A stretch of 40,998 nucleotides of DNA from an uncultured Opitutia bacterium (GTDB lineage: Bacteria; Verrucomicrobiota; Verrucomicrobiia; Opitutales; Opitutaceae): NCBI GenBank assembly GCA_903830425.1, contig CAIKTR010000086.1, positions 1 to 40,998 of the forward strand, written 5' to 3'. The translations under genes were made by a program, and so were the position numbers. Of this stretch, positions 1 through 8,468 are shown one piece after another (position 1 is the stretch's first letter; the number at the start of each line of letters is the position of its first letter). The notes under the pieces are model-generated. The model was not told where the DNA came from and ran no database searches. It was given only the letters and a program-made list of their open reading frames with translations.

Positions 1-249
1 CTGATCCAGCACCGCCGCAATCCCCAGAGCATGGTGGTGCGCGCGCAGCAGATTGTGGCGGGCCTGAACACCCCCCTGCTGGGCGTGGTCCTGAACCAGG
101 TGCCGCAGCATTCCGGCGACGACTACGGCTACTACACGAACAACTACTCGTATTACCATGAGAGCGGCGGCCAGCGCCGCCGCCGGTCGGCGTCCCGGGG
201 CGCGAAAAAATCATCCGCCGGGGGCGGCGACCGCCTGCAGCTCGACTGA
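1..249 (+). CDS. Polysaccharide biosynthesis tyrosine autokinase, C-terminal fragment
   Basis: The window opens inside this gene, so only the last 82 residues are visible. The segment GLNTPLLGVVLNQV matches the end of the P-loop kinase domain of bacterial tyrosine kinases (Wzc/CapB type), where a strand reading GVVLN closes the fold. It is followed by a cluster of six tyrosines within 15 residues (DDYGYYTNNYSYYHE, about residues 39-53). Such C-terminal tyrosine clusters are autophosphorylation sites that control exopolysaccharide polymerisation and export. A basic, Arg/Lys/Ser-rich tail follows. The tyrosine cluster plus the preceding fold makes the family call fairly safe. The substrate polysaccharide cannot be told. 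The nearby FkbM methyltransferase remnant suggests that this is the edge of a polysaccharide locus. Confidence 0.8.
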   Translation: MIQHRRNPQSMVVRAQQIVAGLNTPLLGVVLNQVPQHSGDDYGYYTNNYSYYHESGGQRRRRSASRGAKKSSAGGGDRLQLD

Positions 250-284
250 GGCGGCCCCGTCCTGGGCCCGCCGCAAAATAGCTG

Positions 285-312
285 TTGACGATGCGGGTGG
301 GCCGCCTAGTTC
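285..312 (+). promoter_or_regulatory. Putative sigma-70 type promoter of tRNA-Gly
   Basis: TTGACG at 285-290 matches the -35 consensus at five of six positions. A 16-base spacer leads to TAGTTC at 307-312, a poor -10. The tRNA begins 16 bases downstream, a sensible distance. The assignment rests mainly on the -35 and the position. Confidence 0.4.
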
Positions 313-327
313 TGACACCCTGTTTTT

Positions 328-403
<76 letters not shown>

Positions 404-411
404 TTTCACTC

Positions 412-443
412 AGACCCCCGGAGGCGACTCCGGGGGTCTTTTT
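412..443 (+). terminator. Rho-independent terminator of tRNA-Gly
   Basis: A perfect 12-bp stem (412-423 with 428-439, AGACCCCCGGAG/CTCCGGGGGTCT) closes a GCGA tetraloop and runs straight into a short T-tract. It begins 9 bases after the CCA end of the tRNA, so it should end the tRNA transcript. Confidence 0.9.
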
Positions 444-578
444 GCGTCTAGACCAGCCAACCTCAGATACTTGCGAGAGTGGTCTTGCGCGGCCACTCGC
501 GATCGCAGACGACACCAGACGACCGCCGTAGGTGCGGCTAGCACGGCGTCACTCCTAGAGCGGCCGAACGAGGGTAGC

Positions 579-1397
579 TCAGCCTCCCCATGGCTTCTCG
601 CGCGGGGTTGCTATCGTGCACCACGTTGCGCGAGAGACCCTCGGGTGATCACTTTTTTCTCCATCGTGCAGAACATAACCACAGTCGCTTAATAAGGTGG
701 TCAGGTCATCCGCGATCTCATCCCAAACCTCGAGATGCAGCGCAGGCCGCACCCTGGTTAAAAGTTGCGGAGCGGCCTTTAACGAACGGGCCTCCATGCC
801 CTCGTTGTCCTTTTGCTGATCTGTGGTGGCAAAGAGTGCTCCAACAGGAAATCGAGCGTCACACTGACTGCCTGGTAGGTGGATCTAATCCCTCCGATCT
901 GGGAGCAGCCGCCGGTGGCGAGCACAAAATTGGAGGCGCGCGTTCTCACCGGAACGGCAAACTCCTCGGCGCCAATCTTGTCCGATACGCGCACCGTGAG
1001 AACCGTAGGTTTCGCGTCTCGGTCGTCCAGAATTTCCGCCGAACGCAGCCGCATCGCCGCATGAAACGGGTCGGCATCAACCGCGAGGACCTTCCCCTGT
1101 GAGGAAGTTTTTGCCGCCGCGAGAAACGTGAATACTCCGACATTGGCCCCAATGTCCCAAACATGCGCGCCGGGCGGACATGGTTGGCCACAAAACGACC
1201 AACGGCCGGTCTGAATTTAATGACCCGGGAATCCAGCACTTCAGCGATGCCTCCGGGGAGACATAAATTCTCCTTGGTCCGGCTGAAGGGCGAAGCGTTC
1301 GACGAAAAGTTATGCCTCGACTGAGCTTTTCAAGCGCCGAACGCAGCATCCCCGCAGGGTACCAGACAAGCGGCGTGGCATGCCCTAGTGAGCGCAT
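579..1397 (-). pseudogene. FkbM family methyltransferase, frameshifted
   Basis: Read on the minus strand, three frames in turn give the parts of one FkbM-type SAM-dependent methyltransferase. The first frame (from 1397) gives the N-terminus MRSLGHATPLVWYPAGM and on to RRIYVSPEASLKCWIPG. A second frame near 1220 gives FRPAVGRFVANHVRP. A third near 1170 gives the SAM-binding motif VWDIGANVGVFTFLAAA followed by GKVLAVDADP. Near 815 the first frame returns with KDNEGMEARSLKAAPQLL, the conserved FkbM D-x-E-G motif, and runs to the stop at 579. The total span of 273 codons equals a normal FkbM protein. At least three indels are needed but no nonsense codon is, so decay is recent or there are sequencing errors. 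GC content looks lower than in the neighbours, which suggests horizontal transfer. Such enzymes O-methylate sugars in exported glycans, which fits the autokinase upstream. Confidence 0.85.
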
Positions 1398-1502
1398 AGG
1401 CTAGTGCCCGAGTGGCCGGGGGCGGACGGCCGGGGCCCGACGGGTGGCGTCTCCGCACTCGCCAAACCGGGCCGGCTCCCGTTCAATGCCAGCCGCTCTC
1501 GC

Positions 1503-2840
1503 ATGAAGATTACGCGGCGCAGTTTTATCCGGCAGGCCGCGCTCGCGCTGCCGATCACCGTGGCCGCGACCCGGGCGGGCGCGCAGGGGGTCGCGGTGCG
1601 AACGCCGGCGGCGGTCGCGGGCCCAGCGGAGTATTTTGACCGGAAGACGCGCCTGACGATTTCGATGTGGGATTTCTCCTGGCTGCACGCCGGCCATCCG
1701 GGCGGCGCGTATGCGGATCTGGAGCGTCGCGTAGTTGAGGCGGTCGAGCGCGGCTACAACACGCTGCGGGTGGACTGTTTCCCGTCCCGCCTGCTGGAGC
1801 CGGAGTCGCGGTTTGAGAAGAACTGGAATCCCGGAGTGGATTTGCCCAGCTGGGGACAGCGCGCGGTCGATTTTTCCTGTGACGTGCGGCGCAAGGTGGC
1901 GCAGCTGGCGGGACTGTGCCGCCAGCATGGCCTGTGGCTGGGGCTCGATAGTTGGGACAAGGGCCACATGTTCAGCCGGGCCCAGAACGGGCTCAATGGG
2001 GACGGTCAGCCGATCGCGGTCGCGGCGGAGGAGCGCGCCTTCACCGGCTACGGGGAAACGTGGGTGAAGGCGCTCAAGCTGATGCGCGAGGAGGGGGTGC
2101 TGGAACGCGCGGTCTGGATCGCGCCGATGAACGAGGTGCCCCATTTTGCCGGCCGTCAGCTGGCGGCGCTGGCCCAGTTGCCCGATCAGCCCCTGGAGGA
2201 AGGCGAGACCCAGCTGAGGCGGAACCAAGCCGTGGATGCCGTTTACCGCCGGATCAACCGGTGGATGGCCGAGCCGATCAAAGCCGAAGTCGCGCGCGAT
2301 GGCATCCCGCTTTCCTACTCGTCCTTGGGCATGGAAAACTACGCGGCGCGCCTGACGGATCTGTACGATGTCGTCGATGTGCATTTCATGCCCAGCGTCA
2401 TCATGGATGCCGCCGACCGCCAAGCGTTCGCGGCTGTTGGTCCCGGTGTCTTAAAAGGGCGATTTGCCGGCCTGCGGGCATCCGATCTGGCCGCTTTTTC
2501 GCAGGCCTGGGACCGTGCCTGCCGAAAGCATTATCCCGCCATGCTCCGGCGGGTGCAGGACTACCATCAGGCTGCCCTGCAGCAACTGACGCTGCCCTCG
2601 GGGAAAAAACTGGCCGCCATCATCACCGAATCGTTCGGCCCCTGTTTCTGGCCCGATCATCCGAGCGTGGGGTGGGACTGGTACCAGCGCTACAACGCCG
2701 ATGCGCTGCGGGTGGTCGCGGGGATGGATTTCAAGGGCAGCAGTCTCTCGAACTACGCGGAGCCCGGTTTCTCGCTGTGGGGCGACCGTGACTGGCACTG
2801 GACCTCCAACGCCTTTTTCCAGGCCGCGCTGCGACCGTGA
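1503..2840 (+). CDS. Tat-exported cellulase-like (clan GH-A) glycosidase
   Basis: This 445-residue protein starts with a twin-arginine signal, MKITRRSFIRQAALAL, ending near AGAQG (residue 29), so export in folded form is expected. The ATG at 1503 is chosen because it gives this signal; an upstream in-frame start would bury it. The body looks like a TIM-barrel hydrolase of the GH5-like cellulase group: MWDFSW (55-60), GYNTLRVDCFPSRLL (84-98), GLWLGLDSWDKGHM (143-156), then APMNEVPHF with the Asn-Glu pair (210-211) typical of the clan GH-A acid/base, and ITESFGP with Glu near 376 as candidate nucleophile. The aromatic-rich C-terminus (WGDRDWHWTSNAFF) is suited to sugar stacking. The substrate is not identifiable. 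It stands alone, with no obvious operon partner. Confidence 0.8.
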   Translation: MKITRRSFIRQAALALPITVAATRAGAQGVAVRTPAAVAGPAEYFDRKTRLTISMWDFSWLHAGHPGGAYADLERRVVEAVERGYNTLRVDCFPSRLLEPESRFEKNWNPGVDLPSWGQRAVDFSCDVRRKVAQLAGLCRQHGLWLGLDSWDKGHMFSRAQNGLNGDGQPIAVAAEERAFTGYGETWVKALKLMREEGVLERAVWIAPMNEVPHFAGRQLAALAQLPDQPLEEGETQLRRNQAVDAVYRRINRWMAEPIKAEVARDGIPLSYSSLGMENYAARLTDLYDVVDVHFMPSVIMDAADRQAFAAVGPGVLKGRFAGLRASDLAAFSQAWDRACRKHYPAMLRRVQDYHQAALQQLTLPSGKKLAAIITESFGPCFWPDHPSVGWDWYQRYNADALRVVAGMDFKGSSLSNYAEPGFSLWGDRDWHWTSNAFFQAALRP

Positions 2841-2877
2841 ATTGAGCCGGCACCCGCCGCCTAATCCTGCGGCGCGG

Positions 2878-3234
2878 TCACTTGCTATCGGACGGTCCGA
2901 TGATGCCGGCATTGGCCTTGTTCTCGCTCGGTCCGATGATGCCGGTTTTGGTCTTGCGCTCGCTCGGCCCGATGATGCCGGTTTTGGCCTTGTTGCTGCT
3001 CGGTTTGACGGCGCCGGTTTTGATCCGGCTATCGCTCGGCCCAACGATGCCAGCTCTGGTCCTGTTATCGGTCGGTCCGATAATCCCGGCTTTGGTTTTG
3101 TTGCTGCTCGGCTTGGTAAGGCCAGCTTTGGTTCTATTATCGGTCGGCCCGATGATGTCGGTAGCCGTGCTGAGAGCGTGAACCGGCGCGATGACCGTGG
3201 CGATGACTGCAAGGGCAATAATTGCGGGGCGCAT
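2878..3234 (-). CDS. Small secreted protein of 12-residue tandem repeats
   Basis: This 118-residue protein begins with a clean signal peptide, MRPAIIALAVIATVIAPVHA, followed by eight units of about 12 residues. The units approximate IIGPSDNRTKAG; two of them (second and fifth) are variants reading LTKPSSNK and AVKPSSNK. The DNA shows the same 36-bp period. Between units, Gly and Ile codons vary at the third position (GGA/GGG, ATC/ATT), as expected of coding DNA on this strand, although the plus strand is also open through the array because 36 is a multiple of three. The start at 3234 is chosen for the signal peptide; a longer form from 3282 is possible. No strong ribosome binding site is visible. 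No family is recognised. The Lys, Asn, Ser and Pro rich repeats look like a flexible extracytoplasmic or surface-binding segment. Confidence 0.55.
   Translation of the reverse strand: MRPAIIALAVIATVIAPVHALSTATDIIGPTDNRTKAGLTKPSSNKTKAGIIGPTDNRTRAGIVGPSDSRIKTGAVKPSSNKAKTGIIGPSERKTKTGIIGPSENKANAGIIGPSDSK
2881..3166. repeat. 36-bp tandem repeat array
   Basis: About eight degenerate copies of a 36-bp unit run head to tail. On the plus strand each contains a core resembling CTCGGTCCGATGATGCCGG. Copies differ at several bases, so the array is old enough to have diverged. It lies wholly inside the small secreted protein encoded on the minus strand. Confidence 0.85.
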
Positions 3235-3511
3235 AATGAGAGCTATGGAGTATGGGATTACAGGGCCGAACGGGAGGGACACTTCACGTATCCGGGCAGG
3301 ACGGTCAAGGGCAGTGACCGGATGGCCTGCAACAGAAGCGGGCCTGATGCTGAGCGGGGTCCACGGGCGGCGGCGGGCGTTTCATTTGGGCGCCTTTTGG
3401 CCGGAGCTGTTGAGGCCGACCCAGGCGCGCCGGCGGCCCGGGAGGCAGAACCGCTCGCCCCTGCCGGGAAAACGCGCTTGCCGCCCGGGAGCGTCATTTC
3501 ACGCTCGCCGG

Positions 3512-3970
3512 ATGATCTCCGCCATCGATCACATCAACATCGTGGTTTCGGACCTGGAGCGCTCGGTGCGGTTCTACACGGAGGTGCTGGGTTTTCGCCT
3601 AGTCCGGGAAGCCCACCTGCACGGGGAGTGGATCGGCCGGATTGTCGGCCTGCCCACGGTCAGCGCCCGCGTGGCCTACCTGCTGGCGCCGGCGGGCGAG
3701 CCGCGGATTGAGCTGCTCTGCTACGACCAGCCGGCGGGCGCCGGCGTGGCGGCGAATTCCCAGGCCAATACCGTGGGACTCCGGCACCTGGCGTTCCGCG
3801 TGGACGACATGGCCGGCACCTGCGCCCGGCTGCGCGCCCTGGGCCACACCCTGTTCAGCGAGCCCGTGGCGGTGCCGGCGGGCGTGGTGAGCCACGATGC
3901 CGGCCGGAAGACGCTCGTCTATTTCCTCGATCCCGACGGGGTCATCCTGGAACTGGCCCAGTACGATTGA
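3512..3970 (+). CDS. VOC family (glyoxalase/dioxygenase fold) protein
   Basis: At 152 residues this is a complete two-module VOC protein. The first beta-alpha-beta-beta-beta unit holds DHINIVVSDLERSVRFYTEV (from residue 6) and IELLCYD. The second holds GLRHLAFRVDDM and a final VYFLDPDGVILELAQ. The four usual metal ligands are present: His7, Glu in IELL, His in RHLAF and Glu in ILELAQ. The fold serves glyoxalase I, extradiol dioxygenases and methylmalonyl-CoA epimerase, so the reaction is open; the LDPDG(V)xLEL ending is typical of lactoylglutathione lyase-like members. The ATG at 3512 places the first beta strand at the N-terminus as usual. It converges with the cupin gene on the other strand. 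Confidence 0.85.
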   Translation: MISAIDHINIVVSDLERSVRFYTEVLGFRLVREAHLHGEWIGRIVGLPTVSARVAYLLAPAGEPRIELLCYDQPAGAGVAANSQANTVGLRHLAFRVDDMAGTCARLRALGHTLFSEPVAVPAGVVSHDAGRKTLVYFLDPDGVILELAQYD

Positions 3971-4010
3971 GCGGCCGGCCTCCGCCCGGGGCCGACCCGA
4001 TCGCGGGGGT

Positions 4011-5267
4011 TCAGGCCGGCTGGGCACCGATGGCCGGAGCCGCCGGGTTCACTTCCGGGCCGAAATAGCGCAGGCACACGAGCGGCTCGTTCTTGCTGGT
4101 ATTCTCGAAGGTCACTCCGGCCTGGGCGCCGCGCTCGGTGCAGAAATACTCGTCCTCGGTGATCTCATGGAAACGGATGAGGGTGGGGCTGTTCAGGGGC
4201 TGGCCATTGATGGTCCCCCGGCCTTGCACACACACCAGTCCATAGGCCCCCTGGTCCTGGATCCGGCATTTCACGCCGGGATCGACGGTCAGCTCCTTCG
4301 CCGTGAAATATTGCCGGCCCTCCAGCCGTCCGTAGACGATCCAGCGGTCCGCAAAGCCCTCCGCGCGGGTGTCGGCCACCAGAATCGGTTCCAGGTAGTG
4401 ATGGTCCTTGAAGTTCGGTTCGACATTGGCGGGCCAGTCGAGCTGCTCCACGAGGTAGTCGAGGTCGTGGTGATACTCGCTGGGCACATCCTTGGTGAGC
4501 AGTTCCCGCGAGACCGGGCGGCCCTCGACCAGGCTCTGGTACATGCCGAAGACGTCGCTGCCCCATTGCGGCTCGTAGGTGCAGAGCGAGCCCGGGGCGT
4601 GCAGGATCCGGGGCCCGACCAGCCAGCCCGTCCCCGGCTTGAGGTGATAGGCCCGGGACAGGTCGAGGATCCCGTTGTCGCCCCGGTTCCAATTTTCCAG
4701 GCAGGTCCGCACCTGGGCCTTGGTGGTGCCGGGCTCGAGGCCGAAGAAGGTGTACGGAAAATGATTGCCGACGCTGTTGTGCTGCGGCGGGAAATAGTAG
4801 CTCTCGGGCTTGCCCTCCCGGCCGACGAGCCGGGCCTGCTCGAAGCTCTGGTGCATGTGATGGGGAATCGGGCCCAGGTTGTCGAAAAACTTGGAATAGA
4901 CGGGCCAGCGCCCGTAGGCGCCCCAGATGGCCTGGCCGATCAGCTCGGCGCCGCATTCGGCCACCGCCTGCCGGAGGGTGAAGCGCTCCCGTCCGGCCAC
5001 GACATAGCTGAGCCCCTCATCGGGCACCCGGCCCTGGTTGGCCGCCTCGGTGGTCGAGGCGAACCAGCGCTCGTCGATCCCGCCCCGGTCGGCGCCGTAG
5101 GCGTAAATGTCGTCCCCGTGCAGCTTCAGGCGCAGCCCGGGCTGGAGAAACGAGCGCGGCACCCAGCAGGGGGCCAAATGCAGCAGGCCGCCGGTGCGGG
5201 CGAGCTCCGCCGCGACCTTGGCCTTGAGGTTGGACGTGACGGTTTCCAGCGAACGGGTGGTGTTCAT
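4011..5267 (-). CDS. Cupin protein, class I mannose-6-phosphate isomerase-like
   Basis: This protein of about 418 residues resembles type I phosphomannose isomerase. A central region rich in His and aromatic residues (PIPHHMHQSFEQARL, then SYYFPPQHNSVGNHFPYTFF and FGLEPGTTKAQV) looks like the metal and substrate pocket. A C-terminal beta-rich half (GLVCVQGRGTINGQPL, then IRFHEITEDEYFC) has the character of a second cupin barrel. In the known family the enzyme interconverts mannose-6-phosphate and fructose-6-phosphate, but proteins of this length and type in related bacteria are often only isomerase-like, so the substrate is not assured. The start MNTTRSLETV at 5267 is preferred; MAHDPP at 5285 is also in frame. 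It sits tail to tail with the VOC gene and about 120 bp downstream of the end of ccoI. Confidence 0.6.
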   Translation of the reverse strand: MNTTRSLETVTSNLKAKVAAELARTGGLLHLAPCWVPRSFLQPGLRLKLHGDDIYAYGADRGGIDERWFASTTEAANQGRVPDEGLSYVVAGRERFTLRQAVAECGAELIGQAIWGAYGRWPVYSKFFDNLGPIPHHMHQSFEQARLVGREGKPESYYFPPQHNSVGNHFPYTFFGLEPGTTKAQVRTCLENWNRGDNGILDLSRAYHLKPGTGWLVGPRILHAPGSLCTYEPQWGSDVFGMYQSLVEGRPVSRELLTKDVPSEYHHDLDYLVEQLDWPANVEPNFKDHHYLEPILVADTRAEGFADRWIVYGRLEGRQYFTAKELTVDPGVKCRIQDQGAYGLVCVQGRGTINGQPLNSPTLIRFHEITEDEYFCTERGAQAGVTFENTSKNEPLVCLRYFGPEVNPAAPAIGAQPA

Positions 5268-5391
5268 AGGCGGATCATGGGCCAACGGGCGAAGCGTCAG
5301 ATTTTCCGGCCCGCCGCCAGACTGGCCGCACCGGACGCGGACATCAATCCTGCGTTGTCCCGAAGGTGGGGGTGAAAAGAGCCGCCACCGC

Positions 5392-7770
5392 CTAGGCGCG
5401 GAAGGCCGGGCGCATCCCGCCGGTCACCAGGGCGAGGGTGATGAGAGAGTTGGCGGGCATGAGCACCGCGGCGACCAGCGGGTTCATGTGGCCGGCCACG
5501 GCCAGCCCGACGGCGAGGACGTTGTAGGCGACGGAGAAGATGAGGATGGTCCGCTGGCTGCGGCGCCGCACGCCGTTGACAACGAAGAGGGCGCGCAGGC
5601 CGGCGATGCCGCGGCCGAGGTAGTAGAAGTCGGCCTTTTGCCCGAGGTGGCCGCGATGGATCACGGGGGTGCCCCGGCAGAGGGCCTGGTCGAAGGCGAG
5701 GCTGTCATTGGCGCCGTCGCCCAGCATCAGGGTGGCGTCGGCGCCGTGGCGGGTGAGCCAGGCGGCCTTGCCCTGGGGCGTGAGTTCCCCGAGGGCGTGG
5801 GTGGCGGGCAGCCCCAGCTCGGTGGCGAGGTGCCCGACCTTGGCGTGGTGGTCGCCGCTGAGAATGTAGGCCGGATAGCCGAGCTGGCCGAGGGCGGCCA
5901 GTTCGGTGCGCGCATCGGGCCGGGCGGCGTCGGTGAAGCGGAAGCAGGCCAGCGGGGCGCCGTCGCAGGTGAACCAAGTGCCGTCGGCGGCGTCCGGGGC
6001 CGGGCCGGCCCAGCCGGGGCGGCCCAGCCGCCAGAGATGGCCGTCGGCGGTGAGGGCCATGCCCTGGCCGATGGTCTCCAGCACCTCGCCGTCCGCGGCC
6101 TCGCCCGGCCCGCCGCCGAGCAGGTTCTCCAGCAGGCACTGGCTGACGGGGTGGGGGTTATCGCGCACCAGCGCCAGCAGCGCGCGGCGCGCCAGCGGGT
6201 CGAGGCCGTGGAGGACCGCGGGGTCCTGCAGGACGGGGGTCTCGAGGGTCAGCGTGCCGGTCTTGTCGAAGACCAGCTGGCGGACGGCGGCGAGCCGGGG
6301 CCACAGGTCGTCGGTGCGCACGAACACGCCGCGGCGCCGGAGGGCGATGGTGGCCATCTCGTCGGCGAGCGGGAAAGCCAGGCCGATGGCGCAGGGGCAG
6401 GAGACCACGAGGATGGCGGTGACGACCGAGCCGGTGCGGAGGGCGTCGCCGGTGGCCAGCCACCACCCGATCCCCGCGAGGGTGGCCACGCCGAGGATGC
6501 CGATGAGGTAGCCGCGGACAATTTTCTCGAGCAGGGCGGGCCGGGCGCCGGCGCGCTCCGCGGGGGCCAGCAGCTGGGCGAGCAGCGAGTCGCGCCACGG
6601 CTGCAGGGCGGTGAGGCGGGCCTCCGTGCGGCTGAGATTCACGGCCCCGGCGGGCACGCGCTGGCCGGCGCGGAAGGTGCGGGGCTCGGCCTCGCCGTTG
6701 ATGGAGGCGAGGGAGAATGCGGCGGTGGCGGTGGCGAGCCGCGACTCGACCGGCACGGTGTGGCCGGAGGCGGAGAAATAGTCCTGGCCGGCGACCAGGT
6801 GCTCGGGCGCCACGCTGCCGCCGGCGGCGAGGCGGACCTGGGGGGGCTTGGGCTGCTGGCTCAGCAGGCGGCGCTGGTTGCGCTCGACGGCGGCGACCTG
6901 GGCCCACCGGCCCACCAGCATCAGCAGGATGAAGGTGCAGACGAAGTCGAAGTAGATGTAGTCCGCCTGGCCGGTGCTCCAGCCGTAGAGCGAGCCCAGG
7001 TAGGCGCCGGCGATGCCGAGGGCGATGGGCAGGTCGATGTGCAGGATCCCCTCGCGGATGGCCCGGGCGGCGCGGTTGAAGAAATAGGTGCCCCCCACGA
7101 GCAGGCTGAGCGTGCCGAAGGCCAGGGCCAGCGTGCCGAAGAGCCGGGCGTAGGCGAAGGACGGCTCCATCCCGAAGAACACCGGGAGCGTGAACAGCAT
7201 GGCGTTCATCGCGAAGGCCGTGCAGAGCCCGATGCGCCGGACGAGCCCGCGCGTCTCGGGCACGGCGGGCGTCGCCCCGGCCGGGCCGGCGAGGTAGCCG
7301 AAGGTCTGCAGGCGCCGGGCGAACTCGGCGGCGGAGAACCGGCCGGGAAGCCAGCGGACGCGCATCTGGCCGAGCTGGGCGCTGGCCTCAATGTCGCGGG
7401 CTCCGGGCTGCTGCAGGAAGACCCGCTCGATCAGCCAGATGCAGCCGGCGCAGGAGATGCCCTGGACGTCGAGGGTGAGCTCGGGCGGGCGGGTGCCGGC
7501 GGCGGCCTCGGCCTGCTGCTGCGCGGTGTCGAGCCAGGCCAGGTCGCGCGGCTGGAAGACCGCGGCGTCCGCCGGGGCGGTGATCTCGTCCTTGATGTCG
7601 TAATAACCCGCGAGCCCGTGCTCGTGTACCAGGCGGTAGACGTAGGCGCAACCGGCGCAGCAGAAGCCCTCGGCAGGGGTGCGCCCCTCGAGCAGGGGGG
7701 TCCCGCAGTGCCGGCAGGTGGGCGGGGGGCGGGCCCCCGGAGGCGGAGGGACGGCGGCGGCGGAGCTCAC
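5392..7770 (-). CDS. ccoI: Copper-translocating P-type ATPase for cbb3 oxidase assembly (CcoI/FixI)
   Basis: This 792-residue P1B-type ATPase is the last gene of the cbb3 operon. It has an N-terminal Cys-rich metal site (CRHC at 19-22, CCAGC at 37-41), then an HMA domain with CAGC at 107-110. Membrane helices flank the actuator region (SINGEAEPR near 356-364, the usual TGE motif altered to NGE). The ion-binding motif SCPCAIG is at 457-463 and the phosphorylation motif DKTGTLT at 502-508, with an HP motif in DNPHPVS and a hinge motif GDGANDS. This set is typical of FixI/CcoI, which exports copper to mature the CcoN active site. The start is GTG at 7770, one base after the TGA of the upstream gene, implying translational coupling. 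Confidence 0.93.
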   Translation of the reverse strand: MSSAAAVPPPPGARPPPTCRHCGTPLLEGRTPAEGFCCAGCAYVYRLVHEHGLAGYYDIKDEITAPADAAVFQPRDLAWLDTAQQQAEAAAGTRPPELTLDVQGISCAGCIWLIERVFLQQPGARDIEASAQLGQMRVRWLPGRFSAAEFARRLQTFGYLAGPAGATPAVPETRGLVRRIGLCTAFAMNAMLFTLPVFFGMEPSFAYARLFGTLALAFGTLSLLVGGTYFFNRAARAIREGILHIDLPIALGIAGAYLGSLYGWSTGQADYIYFDFVCTFILLMLVGRWAQVAAVERNQRRLLSQQPKPPQVRLAAGGSVAPEHLVAGQDYFSASGHTVPVESRLATATAAFSLASINGEAEPRTFRAGQRVPAGAVNLSRTEARLTALQPWRDSLLAQLLAPAERAGARPALLEKIVRGYLIGILGVATLAGIGWWLATGDALRTGSVVTAILVVSCPCAIGLAFPLADEMATIALRRRGVFVRTDDLWPRLAAVRQLVFDKTGTLTLETPVLQDPAVLHGLDPLARRALLALVRDNPHPVSQCLLENLLGGGPGEAADGEVLETIGQGMALTADGHLWRLGRPGWAGPAPDAADGTWFTCDGAPLACFRFTDAARPDARTELAALGQLGYPAYILSGDHHAKVGHLATELGLPATHALGELTPQGKAAWLTRHGADATLMLGDGANDSLAFDQALCRGTPVIHRGHLGQKADFYYLGRGIAGLRALFVVNGVRRRSQRTILIFSVAYNVLAVGLAVAGHMNPLVAAVLMPANSLITLALVTGGMRPAFRA

Positions 7771-7771
7771 G

Positions 7772-8467
7772 TCAGTGGCAGAGGAAGGTGGACGGGTCGG
7801 GGCCGGCGAAACCGAGGGTGGCCCGCAGCCGCCAGCTGATGACCAGGGCGGTGGCGAGGGCGAGCCCCAGGCGCAGGCGGCCGAGCCAGAGCGGGGAGAG
7901 GCGGGAGCGGATCCAGCCGGCCTGGGACTGCAGCAGCCACAGCAGCGGGACGGTGCCGAGGCCGAAGGCCAGCATGAATTCGACGCCCCGCAGCGCCGAG
8001 CCGGAGAGCAGGGCGAGGGTGAGGAGGAAATAGAGCGGCCCGCAGGGCAGCAGGGGGGTGGCGAGGCCGAGGGCGGCGGCGCCCTGCACCCGGGAGCGCC
8101 CGCGGATCCAGGCGCTCAGCTGCAGCGAGAACCGGCCGAAGACGGCCGGCTTGGGCAGGAAGCGGTCCCAGCGCAGCGCCATCGCGACGAAGAACAGCAC
8201 GAGGATCCAGGGCAGCCAGCGCAGGGCGGAGCCCGTCACCCAGGTCAGCGGCATCTGCCCGAGGCCGCCGGCCACGGCCCCGAGCGCCATGTAGCCGGCC
8301 AGGCGGGCGGCATGGTAGACGGTGCTGACGACCTGGGGGTCGGAGCGGTCGCCGCGGACCGGCATGAGGGTGCAGGCCAGCGGGCCGCACATGCCGGCGC
8401 AGTGCAGGCTGGTGACGAGGCCGGCGAGCAGGGCGGTGGCGGGCGAATTGACGGCGGCGAGTTCCAT
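7772..8467 (-). CDS. Sulfite exporter TauE/SafE family membrane protein of the cbb3 cluster
   Basis: This 231-residue protein consists mostly of membrane helices. Near the N-terminus it has LVTSLHCAGMCGPLACTLM, the His-Cys/Met-Cys signature of the short TauE/SafE branch (cytochrome biogenesis, sometimes called CcoH2) found next to ccoG and ccoI in many bacteria. These Cys, His and Met residues in a membrane helix suggest a role in copper handling, which is inference from family and context. A second conserved patch is ATPLLPCGPLYF, at about residues 145-156. The ATG at 8467 follows the TGA of the upstream 56-residue gene by one base, and its own TGA precedes the ccoI GTG by one base, so these genes are probably translationally coupled. 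Confidence 0.85.
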   Translation of the reverse strand: MELAAVNSPATALLAGLVTSLHCAGMCGPLACTLMPVRGDRSDPQVVSTVYHAARLAGYMALGAVAGGLGQMPLTWVTGSALRWLPWILVLFFVAMALRWDRFLPKPAVFGRFSLQLSAWIRGRSRVQGAAALGLATPLLPCGPLYFLLTLALLSGSALRGVEFMLAFGLGTVPLLWLLQSQAGWIRSRLSPLWLGRLRLGLALATALVISWRLRATLGFAGPDPSTFLCH

Positions 8468-8468
8468 G

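Noticed and set aside
444-578. Remaining sequence between the tRNA-Gly terminator and the FkbM remnant
   Set aside because: A GGGTAGCTCAG string near 573 resembles a tRNA D arm, but no cloverleaf can be formed around it, and no gene is visible.
2881-3166. The tandem repeats considered as a CRISPR array
   Set aside because: There are no unique spacers between identical repeats; units are contiguous 36-bp copies that diverge like coding repeats, and no cas gene is near.
3235-3511. A possible extra gene between the repeat protein and the VOC gene
   Set aside because: Frames on both strands are Arg/Ala/Gly-rich without a motif or a ribosome binding site; the 277 bases are left as intergenic.
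5107-7839. A 910-codon open frame on the plus strand opposite ccoI and part of the cupin gene
   Set aside because: It encodes Gly, Glu, Ala and Arg-rich low-complexity sequence with no domain, and arises because GC-rich DNA has few stop codons opposite a true gene. The minus strand carries all ATPase motifs.
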